Assembly: GCF_036320965.1 (NCBI RefSeq)
Contig: NC_092249.1
Coordinates: 4,451,614-4,515,613 of the forward strand
DNA: 64,000 bases
DNA from: Panulirus ornatus
Taxonomy: Eukaryota > Arthropoda > Malacostraca > Decapoda > Palinuridae
Reading direction: 5' to 3'
Shown: one piece after another, positions 46,829 to 58,490 of the stretch
Position numbering within the stretch: the stretch's first letter is position 1
Layout of the letters: every line of letters starts with the position of its first letter
Position numbers and translations under genes: made by a program
Notes under the pieces: model-generated
What the model was told of the DNA's origin: nothing
Seen by the model: only the letters and a program-made list of their open reading frames with translations
The model's database searches: none

Positions 46829-47045
46829 AAACCCTTGAGCACGACGGTACGACCCTTGAGCACGACGGTAAGACCCTTGAGCACGACGGTAAGACCCTTG
46901 AGCACGACGGTAAGACCCTTGAGCACGACGGTACGACCCTTGAGCACGAGGGTAAGACCCCTGAGCACGACGGTAAGACCCTTGAGCACGACGGTAAGAC
47001 CCTTGAACACGACGGTACGACCCTTAAACACGACTCAAGAGCCTT
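46829..47045 (+). repeat. 21-bp minisatellite family, locus 3
   Basis: About 10 units; most carry GGTAAGACC in place of GGTACGACC, a locus-specific variant. Diverged units continue to about 47165. Confidence 0.95.
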
Positions 47046-47165
47046 GAGTTAGCCTACAAGGACTGAAAGAGACGGTGCGTCCATTGGGTATATTGTGTTC
47101 GGACCTTTGGGCACGATGGTACGACCCCTGAGCACGACCTACGACCCTCAGGTACGACGGCCTGG

Positions 47166-48110
47166 CCCACGACCAGACACCACAAGGCTCCAAGTCCAAA
47201 GGGCCAAAACCAAGCAATCATATACCCCAAGGGAGAGAGGGTGTCGAAGCCAACGGGAAACGAGAGCACACGGGTGGAAACCAGCCGTCGCGCGAGGCAG
47301 AAGACCCACAGTATACACAAATAGCCTTCCAGGTGCGGGCCAGCGCCTGGCCTCCAGCACTTAAAAGGCTGGTCTGGAACTCCGCCGTCCTTGCGTGGGA
47401 CCAGGAGCGTAAACAAGTCCCCCACCTCTCTCTCCCCCGTGGAATGTTTCGACCAGCGACGAAACGGTGGGACGAGGGAAGACGCCACGAACACCAGGCG
47501 TCGGGAGAGGAAGGCACGAATGAAAACCAGAAGGAATGGCGGAGGAAGAAGAGAAATCAGGGCGGTGGGGAGGGAAGATTAATGTGCCGGGCGGTGTTTG
47601 ATGGCAACCCCACTGGGCTGAGCCGAACTCCCGAAGGTCACAGGGGGGGGGACCCAGGTTCGACTCCCGACGACCGAGCATGGCGACACAACCCGGGGAT
47701 GGAGGAGGGGAGTTGGAGGGGTTAGAAACGAGCCCTTAAGACTTCTCCCCCAAGGGAAGGAAAACGGAACAGGAACACAAGGCCATCGTACGAACTATCA
47801 TAATCATTTTGGCCTTACGAGTTCGATCGAACACAGCGTCCGAGCATAATGAAGCAGCCACACAACCCGTTTTCTTTTCTCCTCTACGAAAAGTGGTACA
47901 CACCAGCAGCAAAGTCCTTACAACCTTGAGGGCGGACCTCCTTAGTCTTCGACTGACTTCGAACCCCTGCCTCCTGAACCTAATTAACCCTACGCGGAAA
48001 CACACCAGCGGACCAAAAACGGCACACGCGCCCCCATCATGGATTACTGACGAAGTGGTGACGACTCTTATCTGTTTGGCTTGGGAAGGATTCTGCTCCC
48101 GCCCTCACGC
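47166..48110. other. GC-rich spacer, no gene recognised
   Basis: Open frames occur on both strands (such as 47333-47725 plus and 47494-47054 minus), but no domain or convincing splice pair was found. The composition is elevated in CpG compared with the left half of the window. Confidence 0.35.
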
Positions 48111-48111
48111 C

Positions 48112-48113
<2 letters not shown>

Positions 48114-48192
<79 letters not shown>
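48114..48192. repeat. (GA)n microsatellite
   Basis: About 39 GA units. Confidence 0.95.
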
Positions 48193-48195
<3 letters not shown>

Positions 48196-48437
48196 CCCCA
48201 TGCTGCATGTGTGTGTCTTATTCTGGGTGCTGTGGTGGTGGTGGAGGTGTGAGGGTGGTGGAGGTGGGAGGGTTGTGGGGTTGTTGTGGGGTTGTTGTGG
48301 GAGGAGGCGGCCATTAAGGGCGGTGTTGTTAGGCACAGGTCTCATGGGGGTCGACGACTTGGTCTGAAGTCCCACTCGCGCACACTGAGGCTATGAGTCT
48401 TAAGGGGATGAAGGCAATTATTAGGGGGGTCTAGTAC

Positions 48438-48439
48438 GC

Positions 48440-48473
<34 letters not shown>

Positions 48474-48476
48474 GTG
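48438..48476. repeat. (GT)n microsatellite
   Basis: About 18 GT units with one GC interruption. Confidence 0.95.
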
Positions 48477-48521
48477 TTGAACTAGACGCATCTGATGTTG
48501 CAAGTGTGTAGCAGACATGAC

Positions 48522-48525
<4 letters not shown>

Positions 48526-48612
<87 letters not shown>
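48526..48612. repeat. (TA)n microsatellite
   Basis: About 42 TA units. On the minus strand it lies just downstream of SINE copy 2. Confidence 0.95.
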
Positions 48613-48614
<2 letters not shown>

Positions 48615-48790
48615 TAGCCTGAGCTAGGTACTCATTGTATCGACCAATCCTGAGGGGGAGGATGAACAGCTGGGTTGACTGTGGGACCGACAGACGCAAG
48701 CAGGATTCGAACCTGTGTCCTCGACCCTGGGCGGGCCCGTCAAACGCGTCGCGGTTCAGAAACGCTGACGCTACACGTCGCTAAATTTGT
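48613..48790 (-). mobile_element. tRNA-derived SINE, copy 2
   Basis: The minus strand has CACAGGTTCGAATCCTGCTT (B box, near 48705), then CTGTTCATCCTCCCCCTCAG, GGTCGATACAATGAGTACCT and a (TA)n tail. The TTCATCCTCCCC and GGTCGAT..GGTACCT-type blocks match copies 1 and 3. Confidence 0.7.
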
Positions 48791-48917
48791 TAATCATTAT
48801 ATCCTCTTAATTATAGGTAATTATCCATAAAATTAATTGATCCCGTGGTATTAAAACGATGGTCCAAAACCAATGCATTTAATTTATTGGTGGTTCGTGA
48901 AAGTCCATTTCAATCCC

Positions 48918-49312
48918 CCGTGAGCACGACGGTACGACCCCATGAGCACGACGGTACGGCCCCTTGACCACGACAGTACGACCCCTTGAGCACGACGGTA
49001 CGACCCTTGAGCACGACGGTACGACCCCTTGAGCACGACGGTACGACCCTTGAGGACGAGACGGTACGACCCTTGAGCACGACGGTACGACCCCTTGAGC
49101 ACGACGGTACGACCACATGAGCACGAGACGGTACGACACCTTGAGCACGACGGTACGACCCTTAGCACGACGGTACGACCCCTTGAGCATGACGGTACAA
49201 CCCCTTGACCACGACGGTACAACCCCTTGAGCACGACGGTACGACCCTTGAGCACGACGGTACAACCCCTTGAGCACGACGGTACGACCCTTGACCACGA
49301 CAGTACGACCCA
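48918..49312 (+). repeat. 21-bp minisatellite family, locus 4
   Basis: About 18 units. Many have one extra C or CC (CCCCTTGAGCACGACGGTAC), giving a mixed 21/22-bp period. Confidence 0.95.
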
Positions 49313-49391
49313 AACCTCAAGATCCATGAAAAAAAAAAGAATAATGATTAAAAAGAACTTCAAACTTCATCATACCGCTGGGCCAACAGCT

Positions 49392-49393
<2 letters not shown>

Positions 49394-49447
<54 letters not shown>
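49394..49447. repeat. (CA)n microsatellite
   Basis: About 26 CA units. Confidence 0.95.
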
Positions 49448-49449
<2 letters not shown>

Positions 49450-49619
49450 GTTCGAATCCAGCCATAAAACAAAAGTTAATAATAATAAACGAGTTTGCAA
49501 AACGAAAACGAATTAGCAACGAAGCCCAAAAATTTCCTCAAATATTTACTACATCTAAATCGCCTTCGGATCAGATGCCAAATCTGAGACTAAGAGATTA
49601 TTGTAGATTTAATCTAGAA

Positions 49620-49995
49620 AATAAAGAAAAGGTTTATATTTAAAACGAAAGAAAAGGTTTACATTTAATAAGAAAAGGTTTATATTTCAAACGAAAGAAA
49701 AGGTTTATGTTTAAAAAGAAAAGGTTAATATTCAAAAAGAAAAGGTTAATATTCAAAAAGAAAAGGTTTATATTTAAAAAGAAAAGGTTTATATTTAAAA
49801 AAGAAAAGGTTTATATTTAAAAAAGAAAAGGTTTATATCTAAAAAAAAGGTTTATATCTAAAAAAAAGGTTTATATTTAAAAAAAAGGTTTATATTTAAA
49901 AGAGGTTTATATTTAAAAAGAAAAGGTTTATATTTAAAAAGAAAAAAAGGTTTATATTTAAAAAGAAAAGGTTTATATTTAAAAAAAAAATGGTT
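49620..49995. repeat. About 20-bp A-rich tandem repeat
   Basis: Units of AAAAGGTTTATATTTAAAAA with variable A-run lengths, about 18-20 copies. Confidence 0.9.
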
Positions 49996-50164
49996 TATGA
50001 GTGAGAGGTTTTCTCGTCACACGGGGTAAAAGTAGACCAGTTTTCCCCGTCTCGTAAGTCGACTTAACGACACACTTTTACCTTACTTATAATTCACAAG
50101 TGACCAGAACATCCACGTGGAGAAAGACGGCTTTTTATTGAACAAAAATCCAAAAGACGGTTAT

Positions 50165-50515
50165 TTTCTTGAAAAGTATACAATACCTTACCAAAATATC
50201 ATCCAAAATTCGATTTCCTTGAAAAGTATACAATACCTTACCAAAATATAATCCAAAAGAATACGATTTCCCAGAAAAGTACACAATACCAAAATATCAA
50301 CCAAAATACGACGATTTCCTTGAAAAGTACACAATACCTTACCAAAACATCACCCAAAATACGACGATTCCCTAGAAAAGTATACAATACCTTACCAAAA
50401 TATCATCCAAAATTCGATTTCCTTGAAAAGTATACAATGCCTTATCAAAATATCATCCAAAATACGATTTCCTTGAAAGGTATACAATACCTTATCAAAA
50501 TATCATCCAAAAAAG
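50165..50515. repeat. About 50-bp AT-rich tandem repeat, 7 copies
   Basis: GAAAAGTATACAATACCTTA recurs at about 50-bp steps (50171, 50221, then a shortened unit, and on to 50475), each followed by CCAAAATATCATCCAAAA and a CGATTTCCTT spacer. Confidence 0.9.
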
Positions 50516-50774
50516 CGGCTTTGTATGACCAAAGTGGGGGGCCCCCTTGTCGCAAGCGGTGGGCCCCTTTGTCGCAAGCGGTCGCAACCCTTCCCAGACG
50601 TAACTTTCGACTCCCTCGCTCGCTCTTTTTTTTCTTTTCTTTTAATATCCCCCCCTACTCTCAACCCCCCCCCCCCTCCAACCCCCCCCTACGGAAAAGA
50701 AAAAATCTAAGTCTATGGTTCATCTGGAAATGAAAACCCGCCGGCCGGTAGTGTGCTTTTTGCTCTGTGGTGGG

Positions 50775-50777
<3 letters not shown>

Positions 50778-50863
<86 letters not shown>
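50778..50863. repeat. (GA)n microsatellite
   Basis: About 42 GA units. Confidence 0.95.
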
Positions 50864-50864
<1 letters not shown>

Positions 50865-50942
50865 CATATCTGTTGGTCATGATTTACAAAAAATAAAAGT
50901 AAAAACAACTGCTGGTAAAAAAAATTAACATCTGCACGTCCG

Positions 50943-50943
<1 letters not shown>

Positions 50944-50974
<31 letters not shown>
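50944..50974. repeat. (GT)n microsatellite
   Basis: About 15 GT units, 30 bp before 21-bp locus 5. Confidence 0.95.
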
Positions 50975-50976
<2 letters not shown>

Positions 50977-51005
50977 ACTTTCATCAAATGCCTACAGAAT
51001 GATAG

Positions 51006-51440
51006 TGCGACGGTACGACCCTTGAGCACGACGGTACGACCCTTGAACACGACGGTACGATCTCTTGAGCACGACGGTACGATACCTTGAGCACGACGGT
51101 ACGATACCTTTAGCACGACGGTACGACCCTTGAACACGACGGTACGATCTCTTGAGCACGACGGTAGGGCCCCTTGAGCACGACGGTACGATCCCTTGAG
51201 CACGACGGTACGACCCATTGAGCACGACGGTACGACCCTTGAGCACGACGGTACGACCCATTGAGCACGACGGTGCGACCCATTGAGCACGACGGTACGA
51301 CCCCTTGAGCACGACGGTACGACCCTTGAGCACGACGGTACGACCCTCGAGCACGACGGTACGACCCTCGAGCACGACGGTACGACCCTTGAGCACGACG
51401 GTACGACCCTTGGGTACGACGATGCGTCCCCTGGGCCACC
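51006..51440 (+). repeat. 21-bp minisatellite family, locus 5
   Basis: About 20 units with occasional extra bases (CGATCTCTTGAGCACGACGG, CGACCCATTGAGCACGACGG). The array ends in CCCTTGGGTACGACGATGCG and a GGGGTCAAATGATCA stretch (51471-51485), a weak DR1-like match. Confidence 0.95.
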
Positions 51441-51485
51441 ATACCCAAGGGTCGTACCCTTGTGCTCTTTGGGGTCAAATGATCA

Positions 51486-52035
51486 CACGGGTCATCTTCC
51501 AATATTCGAAAGTGCTTCCTGAAATTCCAAACTATTAAATGTTTTAATTATTAATCGCTGGTTTACCGGCAAAGCCAAATTAGCATAAATTTGCATAATT
51601 ATCTTCGAGGATACATATTCATACACTCACGAACTTAAAATGGCCTGACCTTTTCTTTTTTTTTCTTTATTTACACCTTTAACCTAAACTTTATTTCCGT
51701 AATTCGTAAAGACAAACAAACAAAAACAAAAAATAACGAAAAAAAAATCAACGTATCTAGATTTTTTTTTGAATTAAGATCAAAAAAAGATTTTTTTTGA
51801 CAGGTTTCGCTAATCAGAAAAGTTCAACTTGACGTTCGTTAAGACTTATTATTATTATTATTATTATTATTTTTTCTTTTGCTCGAATTTTACAGACAAA
51901 AATGCCCCTTATGTCAGAGGTGTCACATAGACCTATCCTGCCCCGGGGGTCATCACACACACACACACACACACACATCAAAAGTCCGTTTTGCAAAATG
52001 ACGAGACTTGAAAATTACTGATTTTTGACCAATAC
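51486..52035. other. AT-rich spacer with A/T runs
   Basis: Contains a (TTA)n run (51845-51872) and an (AC)n tract (51955-51976). No gene seen. Confidence 0.5.
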
Positions 52036-52037
52036 TG

Positions 52038-52038
<1 letters not shown>

Positions 52039-52117
<79 letters not shown>
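52039..52117. repeat. (GA)n microsatellite
   Basis: About 39 GA units. Confidence 0.95.
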
Positions 52118-52121
<4 letters not shown>

Positions 52122-52456
52122 CTTACGATGGTTTGGGAGGTCTTCTACCAAACCCTCTTAACGTGAGCCGGAAACATTTGACGATCGCCTGTCAACAACA
52201 CATCGCCTATCCACACTCAAAAGTGGCGTCCTCAATCCAATCAACTGGTTGCTTAACTTCCCAGGCGTAGGGGGCGTACCATGCGTAAAAAGCGTACCGT
52301 TAGTACCATCATATACGCCGCTCGGCGAGTATCAAACGGTGGGGGGGGGACTGCGAGATTGCGCAGACCGCTACGTCTTAAAGCACGTGCGTGCGTACAC
52401 GCACCCGCACGCACGCACTTGCACGTTCCCAAGCTCGCTGCGAAAGACAGCTGCAT

Positions 52457-52457
52457 C

Positions 52458-52524
<67 letters not shown>
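52457..52524. repeat. (TA)n microsatellite
   Basis: About 34 TA units with no ribozyme repeat attached. Confidence 0.95.
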
Positions 52525-52528
<4 letters not shown>

Positions 52529-52575
52529 AATGACTGACGGGTATTTAGCCATGCCAGCCTGTAAGAGACTGACCC

Positions 52576-52579
<4 letters not shown>

Positions 52580-52631
<52 letters not shown>
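52580..52631. repeat. (GA)n microsatellite
   Basis: About 25 GA units. Confidence 0.95.
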
Positions 52632-52633
<2 letters not shown>

Positions 52634-52778
52634 CGTGAAATAATTTTGCTTGAGCGTCGTCAGCGCCTGCGTGTGTTTTGTGGTGGCCAACGATAAATGT
52701 GTTGGCACGTTCCACATGTGTTCAAGCACACAGACACGTACGTGAGAGTCTCCAAATTCGCTACACTCGAGAACAGGC

Positions 52779-52779
<1 letters not shown>

Positions 52780-52861
<82 letters not shown>
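52780..52861. repeat. (TA)n microsatellite after ribozyme repeat copy 4
   Basis: About 40 TA units; on the minus strand it follows GGACTCATAGGA. Confidence 0.95.
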
Positions 52862-52862
<1 letters not shown>

Positions 52863-52897
52863 CTATGAGTCCACGGGGAAAATAAAACACGATAAGT

Positions 52898-52938
52898 TCC
52901 CAAGTGCACTTTCGTGTGGTAATCACATCATCTGGGGA
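52898..52938 (-). ncRNA. Hammerhead-like ribozyme, repeat copy 4 (core mutation)
   Basis: The minus strand shows TCCC, CAGATGA, helix II TGTGA/CCACA, C, GAAA, AGTGCACT, T, GGGA. The conserved U of CUGANGA is A here, which should abolish cleavage. Helix I and the palindrome are intact. The full repeat runs from about 53010 (TTTACCAAATGGCGTC) through CGTCTCTTCGATGT and TTTCTTTCTTGTGTCTC to the (TA)n tract, and matches copy 5 along its whole length. Confidence 0.65.
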
Positions 52939-53043
52939 GACACAAGAAAGAAATATAACAGTTGTTCTACATCGAAGAGACGTGGCTAAGACGCCATTTG
53001 GTAAACAAGTGACCACCAAATGGCGTCCACATTCACAGCCCCA

Positions 53044-53046
<3 letters not shown>

Positions 53047-53114
<68 letters not shown>
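53047..53114. repeat. (CT)n microsatellite
   Basis: About 34 CT units. Confidence 0.95.
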
Positions 53115-53117
<3 letters not shown>

Positions 53118-53216
53118 ATAGTGACACATAACCTCCCTTAATCTCAGACACACATCTCTCGCCGTGAGAGACATTATTCCAAGGTGTCCAGTCTCCCTTC
53201 TGTCACAACAACGCCG

Positions 53217-53217
<1 letters not shown>

Positions 53218-53271
<54 letters not shown>
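53218..53271. repeat. (CT)n microsatellite
   Basis: About 26 CT units. Confidence 0.95.
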
Positions 53272-53278
<7 letters not shown>

Positions 53279-53355
53279 TTTAACAATGCACTCCGCCCGG
53301 CCCAGATGGAGAACGGTATGAAGGCTGAACCATTGTTGTGACGAGGCCTTGTAGA

Positions 53356-53359
<4 letters not shown>

Positions 53360-53439
<80 letters not shown>
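53360..53439. repeat. (GA)n microsatellite
   Basis: About 40 GA units, complementary to the two CT tracts just before it, so the region could fold back on itself. Confidence 0.95.
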
Positions 53440-53442
<3 letters not shown>

Positions 53443-53585
53443 TAACGTGATGGCTCCCTCAGTCTATCCCAAGGTAGGTGGGTGTGGTAGAGGACGCAAC
53501 ACTTTCACTTACTCTGGTGAACCAGCTGGCGTAGAGGAGACCCGACCAGCTTTCTTCAGCGGTCTCGCTGGCACGTACAGTCACG

Positions 53586-53588
<3 letters not shown>

Positions 53589-53667
<79 letters not shown>
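53589..53667. repeat. (GA)n microsatellite
   Basis: About 39 GA units, separated by 12 bp from an (AAT)n tract. Confidence 0.95.
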
Positions 53668-53670
<3 letters not shown>

Positions 53671-53676
53671 CGGTTC

Positions 53677-53678
<2 letters not shown>

Positions 53679-53725
<47 letters not shown>

Positions 53726-53760
53726 GTAATAATATTGATAATAATAATAATAATAATAAC

Positions 53761-53808
<48 letters not shown>
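53679..53808. repeat. (AAT)n microsatellite
   Basis: About 43 AAT units with a few interruptions (AGT, TTG, AAC). The poly-Ile and poly-Leu frames over it are artefacts. Confidence 0.95.
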
Positions 53809-53809
<1 letters not shown>

Positions 53810-54124
53810 CATAGGCCTTCGGCCACGAATCTCCCTCTAGCTCACGATTCCCACCTGTCCGGGACAGCGCCTGGATCGTCGCCCCTCCTCCTTCCCCACC
53901 ACCACCACCATCTGCCGACGGTGCGTTGGTCCAGCCTGACGCATCCTGCCCCAGCGAAGGTCGCGAGACAGCGACGTGGTTCCCCCGGGCGAGCATCTGT
54001 GTCAAGGTGTGTACCTGGTGCCGCTCCTGTTTCTCCTCGCGCTTGATCATGGGTTTCAAAAATACTTGAAGGATTTCGTGTATTTAGAATTGGTTGGAGA
54101 GTGAGGAGAGGGGGCTTACGCTGT

Positions 54125-54690
54125 GAGTACGATCCTCAAACACGATGGTGCGATCCTTGAGCACGACGGTACGAATCCTTGAGCACGACGGTACGATCCT
54201 TGAGCACGACGGTACGATCCTTGAACACGACGGTACGATCCCTGAGCACGACGGTGCGATCCTTGAGCACGACGGTACGAATCCTTGAGCACGACGGTAC
54301 GATCCTCAAGCACGACGGTACGATCCTTGAGCACGACGGTACGAATCCTTGAGCACGACGGTACGATCCTTGAGCACGACGGTACGATCCTTGAGCACGA
54401 CGGTACGAATCCTCAAGCACGACGGTACGATCCTTGAGTACGACGGTACGATCCTTGAGCACGATGGTACGATCCTTGAGCACGATGGTGCGACCCCTTG
54501 AGCACGACGGTACGATCCTCAAGCACGACGGTACGATCCTTGAGCACGACGGTATGATCCTTGAACACGACGGTATGACCCTTGAGCACGACGGTACGAA
54601 TCCTTGAGCACGACGGTACGACCCTTGTGCACGATGGTACCGTTCCTTGAGCACGACGGTACGACCACGACCGTGCGATCCTTAGATACG
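54125..54690 (+). repeat. 21-bp minisatellite family, locus 6
   Basis: About 25 units, mostly CTTGAGCACGACGGTACGATC with the locus-specific GATCC. Several 22-23-bp units carry GAATCC. It ends near a GTCCTTTGACCTGAC stretch (54711-54725), an imperfect DR1-like site. Confidence 0.95.
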
Positions 54691-55019
54691 ACCAGCCTGG
54701 GTCCTTTGACCTGACTCTCATGTTTCTGATCGAAAACCAATCAACCCCCTTCATCCCCAAGCGTCGTATCGTCGTGTTCCAAGACGACCCTGTCGTCGTA
54801 CCCAAGAGTCGCTCACGAACCAAATGAAACTATAACCCTTTAAGCGTCCGGTAAAGAAATGTAATCCGTAACCGGCCAGAGGTCTGATAACAAGATGGTT
54901 CGTCGGTTATCCGAACTTCTAGCGTTGTGAGTAAATTCCCAACCGGACAAAGCTGTCTTCTTCTACCGTATGTGATGTATAACCATCGCATCCCACCCGC
55001 TAATGCCAATGTGCGTCCC

Positions 55020-55021
<2 letters not shown>

Positions 55022-55062
<41 letters not shown>
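55022..55062. repeat. (CA)n microsatellite
   Basis: About 20 CA units, followed by a shorter CA run (55092-55112) and (CT)n at 55121-55146. Confidence 0.95.
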
Positions 55063-55063
<1 letters not shown>

Positions 55064-55119
55064 CCCAACCCGCCAGGACGCCCCTCAGACCCACACACTC
55101 ACACACACACACCCACAAC

Positions 55120-55150
<31 letters not shown>

Positions 55151-55403
55151 AGTGTCCTTGACGACTCTTTTAAAGTCAATTACCGTCCGCTTTCGCCGGC
55201 GTTGTAAACAAGGTGGAACAGGCCGAGGCGAGTTTTTACCAGCCCGAGATTTAATTACGGACCAATTTACAGGGGAAGTGTAAACAAGAGACACCGGAAA
55301 GTGTGTTTTTCTTCTTCTTTCTCCGGGGGAACTTACGCTAAAACTCTCTCCCTCCCTCCACTTTGTAAACACACAGGCCATATTAGGAGTCTTCCATCGA
55401 CGG

Positions 55404-55617
55404 AGAACGACGGTACGACCCTTGAGCACGACGGTACGACCATTGAAACGACGGTGCGACCCTTGAGCACGACGGTACGACCGTTGCAACGACGGTACGA
55501 CCCTTGAGCACGAAGGTACGGTCCTTGAGCACGACGGTGCGACTTTTGAGCACGACGGTGCGACTTTTGAGCACGACGGTGCGACCCTTGAGCACGACGG
55601 TACGACCGTTGAGTAGT
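55404..55617 (+). repeat. 21-bp minisatellite family, locus 7
   Basis: About 10 units with shortened versions (CATTGAAACGACGGTGCGAC, CGTTGCAACGACGGTACGAC). Confidence 0.95.
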
Positions 55618-55930
55618 CAGTCCTTGCATATGACATGACACACGTCAGTCCTGGCATATGCCATGACACGCCAGTCAGTCCTGGCCTGGCATATGACATG
55701 ACACGCCAATCAGTCCTGGCCTGGCATATGACATGACACTATAGTCCTGGCCTGGCTATATGACATGACACTCCAGTCCTGGTCTGGCATATGACATGAC
55801 ACTCCAGTCATATGACATGACACGCCAATCAGTCCTGGCACATGACATGACACTATAGTCCTGGCCAGGCATATGACATGACACGCTAGACCTGGCCTGG
55901 CATATGACATGGCACGTCAAGCAGTCCTGG
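55618..55930. repeat. About 35-38-bp minisatellite with CATATGACATGACAC core
   Basis: About 8 units combining CATATGACATGACAC with CAGTCCTGGCCTGG. It starts immediately after 21-bp locus 7. Minus-strand frames over it repeat MSYARPGL-type peptides and are not genes. Confidence 0.9.
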
Positions 55931-56830
55931 ACAGATCACACCAGCGGGGAGGGAGTGAGGGAGTGAGGGAGGACCACCGACCCTTCGCCCCGTACGTTCC
56001 AGCATGTCTTCGCCGGCTTCTGTGTTCTCTCGCGGGCCATCGCGTGTTCTGGCGCATTTCACGGCCAGCGATCGTCTTCTGGCGCCTCGTTCACATCTGT
56101 CACCTTCCCGTTAAAATGTGTGTGTGTCTGTCTGTCGCAAGAGTGACACAGTTTCTCGCGGTGAACTACGAGATGGTGTGGGAGCCGAGATGTGAATATG
56201 CATATTTCTGAGAGAGGTAAGTGTGTGTGTGTGACCATCTCTTCGTAATGATCATGCTATTAAGGTGTGTGCAGTCTGCTCATTTTGTGAGTCTTAACAC
56301 GCAGCGTGGGGACCACAGTGACAATTCCGGGTTCCCGCTAACTCAAATTTTTCTTCTTCTTGAGTTCTTTTCACATTTTGAGTTGATCAACGCCTTGAGC
56401 GCGACGGGACGACTCTTGGGGGTTTTGCGATGAACTAGCTGGCCTTCTTCCTCCTACCAAACAGGTTGTGAGGGGTTTGTTAAGCCGTGATTGAGAAGGT
56501 TTGATGAGGGAACTCATTGCGCAGACTCCTCCTCCTCCTCCTCGCTCCTCCTCATCCAAACGCAAGATAGAAACGTCAAACTGATTACGCTTTTAATGTA
56601 TCTTCACTTCACGCCCCAGCTTGAAAATGGGTCTCTTACGATCTCAAGATAGCTTTAGAAAGCTGAGCTGGCAGGACCGCTAAGCGTGTAACTTTTCGCC
56701 GTTATCTAGCACGCTGTAATTTATCTAAATGACTGGTATTTTGAGGTTCAATACGACGCCCGTTTACCTACATCTTGCGAGGGGATGAAAGCCTAGCGGC
56801 TGGACATTGTGGTAATCAAACTCCCAAGTG
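55931..56830. other. Spacer with one possible splice donor, no gene called
   Basis: A GC-rich open frame (55909-56211) is followed by GAGAGAG|GTAAGTGTG at 56217/56218, a strong 5' splice-like sequence, but no domain, start context or partner exon was found. A single unit related to the 21-bp family lies near 56393-56415. Confidence 0.25.
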
Positions 56831-56832
56831 AT

Positions 56833-56833
<1 letters not shown>

Positions 56834-56878
<45 letters not shown>
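56834..56878. repeat. (CA)n microsatellite
   Basis: About 21 CA units at the 5' side of SINE copy 3. Confidence 0.95.
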
Positions 56879-56879
<1 letters not shown>

Positions 56880-57095
56880 TAAGCTTCCACAATCCTTTGG
56901 TCAAGCGATGCGACACCCACCAATGTATCAGACCCGGGTTCGAGTCCCGGACGAAGCAGCAGCCAGCTACTGCCAGCCCACAGCTAAACCCATCTGGTGT
57001 TCATCCTCCCCTTTGTGTGGGGTGTGTGTGTGTCTTGTCGGGGTGTGTGTGTGTGTGTGTGTGTCTTGTCGATGCCAAGGTACCTGGCGTAAGTT
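56880..57095 (+). mobile_element. tRNA-derived SINE, copy 3
   Basis: GACCCGGGTTCGAGTCCCGG (56931-56950) is a B box in a T-arm-like hairpin, followed by GTGTTCATCCTCCCCTTTG, (GT)n, and GTCGATGCCAAGGTACCTGG (57067-57086). Body blocks match copies 1 and 2. An A-box-like region may lie near 56895-56915. Confidence 0.7.
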
Positions 57096-57415
57096 GAGAT
57101 ATGCATAGGGTCATCAAAGGTGTAAAAGAAGCCTATCCAACATCCTTAGTTCTTTACCAACAACCACGGAAAGGGATATCCAGAGTTCAGTATACTCAAA
57201 ATGGCGCCCATTCCCTGGATTTATATCGTACGTTCAAAGGCTGAATATATCTCAAAGCCATTCCTAACTCGCAAGTTCACTGTAAATGGAGGTTTGATAA
57301 ACCGAAATCATTCCTGATTTGTTGGTTTAATCCACTCGAATCACTCTTTTTAATTACTAGGTCTGTTGTCCATGGGAATGTGGAAGGCCAAGGCTCATTA
57401 ACATCTGAAGATAAG
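57096..57415. other. Short unique-looking spacer
   Basis: AT-rich, no gene recognised. Confidence 0.5.
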
Positions 57416-57417
57416 TG

Positions 57418-58490
57418 ACCCCATCCCAAATGTTTAACATCCCATCCAGTGTTTAACACCCCATCCCAAATGTTTAACATCCCATCCAGTGCTTAACATC
57501 CCATCCAGTGTTTAACACCCCATCCCAAATGTTTAACATCCCATCCAGTGTTTAACATCCCATCCAGTGTTTAACATCCCATCCAGTGTTTAACACCCCA
57601 TCCCAAATGTTTAACATCCCATCCAGTGTTTAACACCCCATCCCAAATGTTTAACATCCCATCCAGTGTTTAACATCCCATCCAGTGTTTAACATCCCAT
57701 CCAGTGTTTAACACCCCATCCCAAATGTTTAACATCCCATCCAGTGTTTAACACCCCATCCCAAATGTTTAACATCCCATCCAGTGCTTAACATCCCATC
57801 CAGTGTTTAACACCCCATCCCAAATGTTTAACATCCCATCCAGTGTTTAACATCCCATCCAGTGTTTAACATCCCATCCAGTGTTTAACACCCCATCCCA
57901 AATGTTTAACATCCCATCCAGTGTTTAACACCCCATCCCAAATGTTTAACATCCCATCCAGTGTTTAACATCCCATCCAGTGTTTAACATCCCATCCAGT
58001 GTTTAACATCCCATCCAGTGTTTAACACCCCATCCCAAATGTTTAACATCCCATCCAGTGTTTAACACCCCATCCCAAATGTTTAACATCCCATCCAGTG
58101 TTTAACATCCCATCCAGTGTTTAACATCCCATCCAGTGTTTAACATCCCATCCAGTGTTTAACACCCCATCCCAAATGTTTAACATCCCATCCAGTGTTT
58201 AATATCCCATCCCAAATGTTTAACATCCCATCCAGTGTTTAACATCCCATCCAGTGTTTAACACCCCATCCAGTGTTTAACACCCCATCCAGTGTTTAAC
58301 ATCCCATCCAGCGTTTAACATCCCATCCAGTGTTTAACACCCCATCCCAAATGTTTAACATCCCATCCCAAATGTTTAACATCCCATCCAGTGTTTAACA
58401 TCCAATCCAGTGTTTAACATCCCATCCAGTGTTTAACATCCCATCCAGTGTTTCACATCCCATCCCAAATGTTTAACATCCAATCCCATC
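57418..58490. repeat. 19/21-bp satellite with 295-bp higher-order period
   Basis: Two related monomers: A, CATCCCATCCAGTGTTTAA (19 bp), and B, a 21-bp form ending CCAAATGTTTAA. A marker variant of A with GCTTAA occurs at about 57491 and 57786. The 15 units between them (10 A and 5 B) sum to 295 bp and the order repeats, which defines a higher-order unit. The pattern degrades after about 58250. Confidence 0.95.

Noticed and set aside
53447..54059. Frames with poly-Ile, poly-Leu or RERERE runs
   Set aside because: Simple translation of (AAT)n and (GA)n microsatellites.
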